The notes beneath the pieces were generated by a model. That model was not told the origin of the DNA, did no database searches, and was given only the letters and a program-made list of their open reading frames with translations. From contig JABXJT010000139.1 of assembly GCA_013375455.1 (NCBI GenBank), positions 1 to 7,696 of the forward strand: a stretch of DNA of 7,696 nt, written 5' to 3'. This document shows positions 5,803-7,696 of this stretch, one piece after another. This DNA is from Candidatus Helarchaeota archaeon (GTDB lineage: Archaea > Asgardarchaeota > Lokiarchaeia > Helarchaeales > HEL-GB-A). The stretch's first letter is position 1, and every line of letters starts with the position of its first letter. The position numbers were made by a program, and so were the translations under genes.

Positions 5803-6636
5803 ATGGAATACAAAGAAATTCTTTTTGAAACGTCCGATCAAATAGCTACCATCACTCTCAACAGACCAAAACGCCTTAACGCTTGGACTCCCACTATGAA
5901 GAAAGAGATGTGGAAAGCAATTAAAAAGGTTGAGGCTGATCCTAACTTAAGAGTTACTATTCTAACTGGAGCAGGTCGCGGATTTTGTGCAGGGGCTGAT
6001 CTTTCGGCTGGCGCAAGAACTTTCGGAGCATCAAACCCTCATAGCCTGATAGGGCGCTATTTTACCCTCAAAAAGCCGGTAATCGTGGCAATCAATGGGG
6101 CCGCAGTCGGGGTCGGCGTGACGATGATTCTACCCTTTGATATTCGAATAGCCGCCGAAAGTGCGCGGATTGGAATCGTATTCAACCGACGCGGTATAAT
6201 TCCCGAAATAGCCAGTCCTTGGCTTTTACCAAGGATTATCGGAGTGAGTAGGGCAGCCGAACTCATGTATACGGGACGAATTCTCAACGCTAAGGAAGCC
6301 CTTGAATTTGGTTTGGTCAGTCGGGTGGTGCCAGATGATAAATTAATGGATACTGCTAAAGAAATCGCTGAAGAGATTCTATTATGCGCACCTGTTAGCG
6401 TAACCCTAACAAAACATCTACTCTATCAGTTCCTATCTGAGACTAGTTTCGATAAAGCTGAAGAGATAAATCATACCTATTTCGGTTGGATCGGCAAGCA
6501 ACCAGATTCTGCGGAGGGAGTGATGTCTTTCCTTCAAAAACGAAAACCTAAATGGAAATTGAAAGTTCCTGGGGATTTACCTGATTTCTTCCCTTTAACT
6601 GGGAAGAAAAAAAAGGCTAAAGAGAAGAAAGAATAA
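5803..6636 (+). CDS. Enoyl-CoA hydratase/isomerase (crotonase) family protein
   Basis: The protein has 277 residues, the usual size for a crotonase. Family marks in order are IATITLNRPKRLNAW (14-28), GRGFCAGADL (59-68) giving one oxyanion-hole amide, INGAAVGVGVTM (97-108) giving the other, DIRIAAESARIG, and TGRILNAKEALEFGLVSRVV (157-176). It should act on a CoA thioester in the cytosol. The two glutamates of classical hydratase (rat Glu144 and Glu164) align by my count with Thr107 and Phe127. The NRRGIIPEIASPWLLPR block (128-144) has Glu135, and belongs to a subgroup annotated only as 'crotonase family'. Hydration is therefore not assured; isomerase, hydrolase or lyase activity is equally open. 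The tail is lysine rich (KKKKAKEKKE). It is in the same direction as the reductase and small Cys gene, 100 bp downstream. Confidence 0.9.
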   Translation: MEYKEILFETSDQIATITLNRPKRLNAWTPTMKKEMWKAIKKVEADPNLRVTILTGAGRGFCAGADLSAGARTFGASNPHSLIGRYFTLKKPVIVAINGAAVGVGVTMILPFDIRIAAESARIGIVFNRRGIIPEIASPWLLPRIIGVSRAAELMYTGRILNAKEALEFGLVSRVVPDDKLMDTAKEIAEEILLCAPVSVTLTKHLLYQFLSETSFDKAEEINHTYFGWIGKQPDSAEGVMSFLQKRKPKWKLKVPGDLPDFFPLTGKKKKAKEKKE

Positions 6637-6677
6637 CCAATAGATTGGGAATTGCGTTTCATAAACAAAATTTCCAA

Positions 6678-6700
6678 CTAAATTGCTCTAACAAATTTAG
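6678..6700. repeat. 7-bp inverted repeat between crotonase and coiled-coil genes
   Basis: CTAAATT (6678-6684) and AATTTAG (6694-6700) are perfect reverse complements with a 9-nt loop. They lie about 40 nt past the crotonase stop and just upstream of a TATA-like box. No T-run follows. It could be an operator or a weak 3' hairpin; chance is possible in such A/T-rich DNA. Confidence 0.3.
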
Positions 6701-6717
6701 TCACCCAAATTACTAGA

Positions 6718-6725
6718 CTTTAAAT
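6718..6725 (+). promoter_or_regulatory. Possible TATA box for the coiled-coil gene
   Basis: CTTTAAAT would set a transcription start near 6748, about 38 nt before the ATG at 6786. Separate transcription from the crotonase is likely given the 149-bp spacer. Confidence 0.35.
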
Positions 6726-6772
6726 TCATCTATATTGCATTTATCATTACAGATAAGAGTCAAAAAAATTGT

Positions 6773-6777
6773 GGAGG
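6773..6777 (+). promoter_or_regulatory. Ribosome binding site for the coiled-coil gene
   Basis: GGAGG lies 8 nt before the ATG at 6786 and fixes this start. Confidence 0.75.
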
Positions 6778-6785
6778 AATATCAA

Positions 6786-7696
6786 ATGTCAATCAATTGG
6801 CAGAAAATCGAGAAGAAACCAAAGAAAGGGTATAAAATTGACGGGCAACAGCTTTTGGATTTAAAGCAAAAGGTGGACGCAAAGGAGAAAAGTATTGCTG
6901 AATTATCAAGCAATAGTATTGAATTATCCGCAAATATAGCTGCATTAGAGGCAAAGATAACGAATTTAGAATCCAGAATTCAGGAAAAAAACGCGAAATT
7001 AATAGCTTTGGAATCCGAACTTCAAGAAAAAGACGCGAAACTAACAATTTTAGAATCCGAACTTCAAGAAAAGGACGCGAAAATAACAATTCCGGAATTC
7101 GAAATTCAAGAAAAAGATGCAAAACTAACAACTTTGGAATCCGAAATTCAGGAAAAGGAGGCACAACTAACAATTTTGGAGCTCGAACTCCAAGAAAAGG
7201 ACGCGATAATAACAACTTTGAAAAGTAATATTACCTCTCTTTCGGAAGAAGAGGTGGACTTAGATGTTAACGAAATAAGAGACAAGCTTGAAAGTCTTCA
7301 ACGAGATATTAAAGCAAAAGAAGATAATCTTAAAGAAAAAGATGGAGAAATTGAAAAATTAAATGCTTTGATAAACAAATTAATAGAACTGATAAAACCT
7401 GTATATGAAAAGTTCAAAATAATCATTGAAATCCAAGAACAGAGGCGTAGGGATGTGGAAATGCGGAGGCGTAGGGAGTTGGAGACCCTGAAGCGCAAGG
7501 AAGAGGAGGAGCGCCGGCTCAAGGAAGAGAAGGAGCGTAGGCGAAGGGAACTAGAGGAGCTGAGACGCAGGGAAGAAGAGGAGGCACGCAAGCGCAGGGA
7601 AGCTGAAGAACTGAGACTTAGGGAAGAAGAGGAGGCACGCAAGCGCAGGGAAGCTGAAGAACTGAGACTTAGGGAAGAAGAGGAGGCACGCAAGCG
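6786..7696 (+). CDS. Long coiled-coil/charged-helix repeat protein (3' end outside window)
   Basis: An open frame of 303 codons runs off the right edge. Residues 1-25 form a short basic head (INWQKIEKKPKKGYKIDGQQ). Residues 37-148 are built of 14-residue (double-heptad) units, such as LQEKDAKLTILESE; six clear copies span 65-148 and one weaker copy 51-64. One unit has Pro103, which should break the helix. A less regular helix follows (155-205), then LIKPVYEKFKIII, and from about 218 an Arg/Glu-rich stretch with a perfect 17-residue repeat (REEEEARKRREAEELRL), typical of a stable single alpha-helix. No signal peptide or TM segment is visible. Such proteins serve as scaffolds, spacers or cytoskeletal partners; any functional domain may lie past the window. 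Base composition changes sharply inside the gene (about 20% GC at 7321-7380, 60% at 7441-7560). Confidence 0.85.
   Translation, partial: MSINWQKIEKKPKKGYKIDGQQLLDLKQKVDAKEKSIAELSSNSIELSANIAALEAKITNLESRIQEKNAKLIALESELQEKDAKLTILESELQEKDAKITIPEFEIQEKDAKLTTLESEIQEKEAQLTILELELQEKDAIITTLKSNITSLSEEEVDLDVNEIRDKLESLQRDIKAKEDNLKEKDGEIEKLNALINKLIELIKPVYEKFKIIIEIQEQRRRDVEMRRRRELETLKRKEEEERRLKEEKERRRRELEELRRREEEEARKRREAEELRLREEEEARKRREAEELRLREEEEARK
6978..7229 (+). repeat. Six tandem 42-bp coding repeats
   Basis: Six units of 42 bp encode 14 residues each: IQEKNAKLIALESE, LQEKDAKLTILESE, LQEKDAKITIPEFE, IQEKDAKLTTLESE, IQEKEAQLTILELE and LQEKDAIITTLKSN. The copies are diverged but stay in frame. Two heptads per unit keep the coiled-coil register, so growth by whole units would be tolerated. 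Confidence 0.85.
7569..7696 (+). repeat. Perfect 51-bp tandem repeat, about 2.5 copies, reaching the edge
   Basis: Copies begin at 7569, 7620 and 7671 and are identical over all visible bases. Each encodes 17 residues. Identity without any silent change points to recent expansion or conversion. The true copy number is unknown because the array is cut by the window end. Confidence 0.92.

Noticed and set aside
6057..6287. 76-codon minus-strand frame
   Set aside because: It is antisense to the crotonase active-site region.
6793..7215. Repetitive 140-codon minus-strand frame rich in Phe, Leu and Arg
   Set aside because: It is the complement of the 42-bp repeats of the coiled-coil gene; the periodicity comes from the sense strand.
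6978..7229. CRISPR array
   Set aside because: The 42-bp units are contiguous, diverged and in frame, with no spacers between them.
7298..7693. Ser/Leu/Arg-rich 131-codon minus-strand frame
   Set aside because: It is the complement of the Glu/Arg-rich repeat; the composition follows from purine-rich sense codons.

Overview
The window looks like AT-rich archaeal DNA. Upstream regions carry A/T-rich TATA-like boxes, some behind a purine-rich BRE-like stretch, instead of bacterial -35/-10 pairs. Several starts have GGAGG or GGTGG ribosome sites. Two gene types also point this way: a seven-helix membrane protein with a cytosolic tail resembling the small longin/roadblock-like domains common in Asgard archaea, and a very long charged coiled-coil protein. 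An Asgard (Loki-like) archaeon is my best inference. No rRNA, tRNA or marker gene is present to prove it.

Layout. (1) 1-995, minus: a 7-TM protein whose C-terminus runs off the left edge. (2) 1166-2101, plus: a soluble two-[4Fe-4S] protein of the epoxyqueuosine reductase (QueG)/reductive dehalogenase-like family. (3) 2102-2592: about 490 bp without an intact gene, holding two minus-strand pieces that look like C-terminal ends of lost genes. (4) 2593-3954, minus: a radical-SAM-like protein with an unusual cysteine pattern. (5) 4028-5152, plus: a second, diverged QueG/RdhA-like protein. (6) 5178-5702, plus: a small Cys-containing protein of unknown function. (7) 5803-6636, plus: a crotonase (enoyl-CoA hydratase superfamily) protein lacking both textbook catalytic glutamates. 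(8) 6786 to the right edge, plus: a repeat-built coiled-coil protein, cut by the window.

How the genes may work together. Items 4-7 could form an anaerobic redox module: a radical-SAM enzyme divergent from an Fe-S (possibly corrinoid-dependent) reductase, followed in the same direction by a small Cys protein and an acyl-CoA enzyme. The related reductase at 1166 lies on the other side of the radical-SAM gene. A short echo of the reductase C-terminus just before the crotonase suggests past duplication and loss. The substrate cannot be read from sequence. The flanking membrane sensor-like protein and coiled-coil protein are probably unrelated to this module.

The most notable points are the CX8CX2C (or SX3CX2C) motif in the radical-SAM protein, the two reductase paralogues around it, the 7-TM plus small-domain architecture at the left edge, and the coiled-coil gene whose GC content jumps from about 20% to 60% where a perfect 51-bp repeat takes over.
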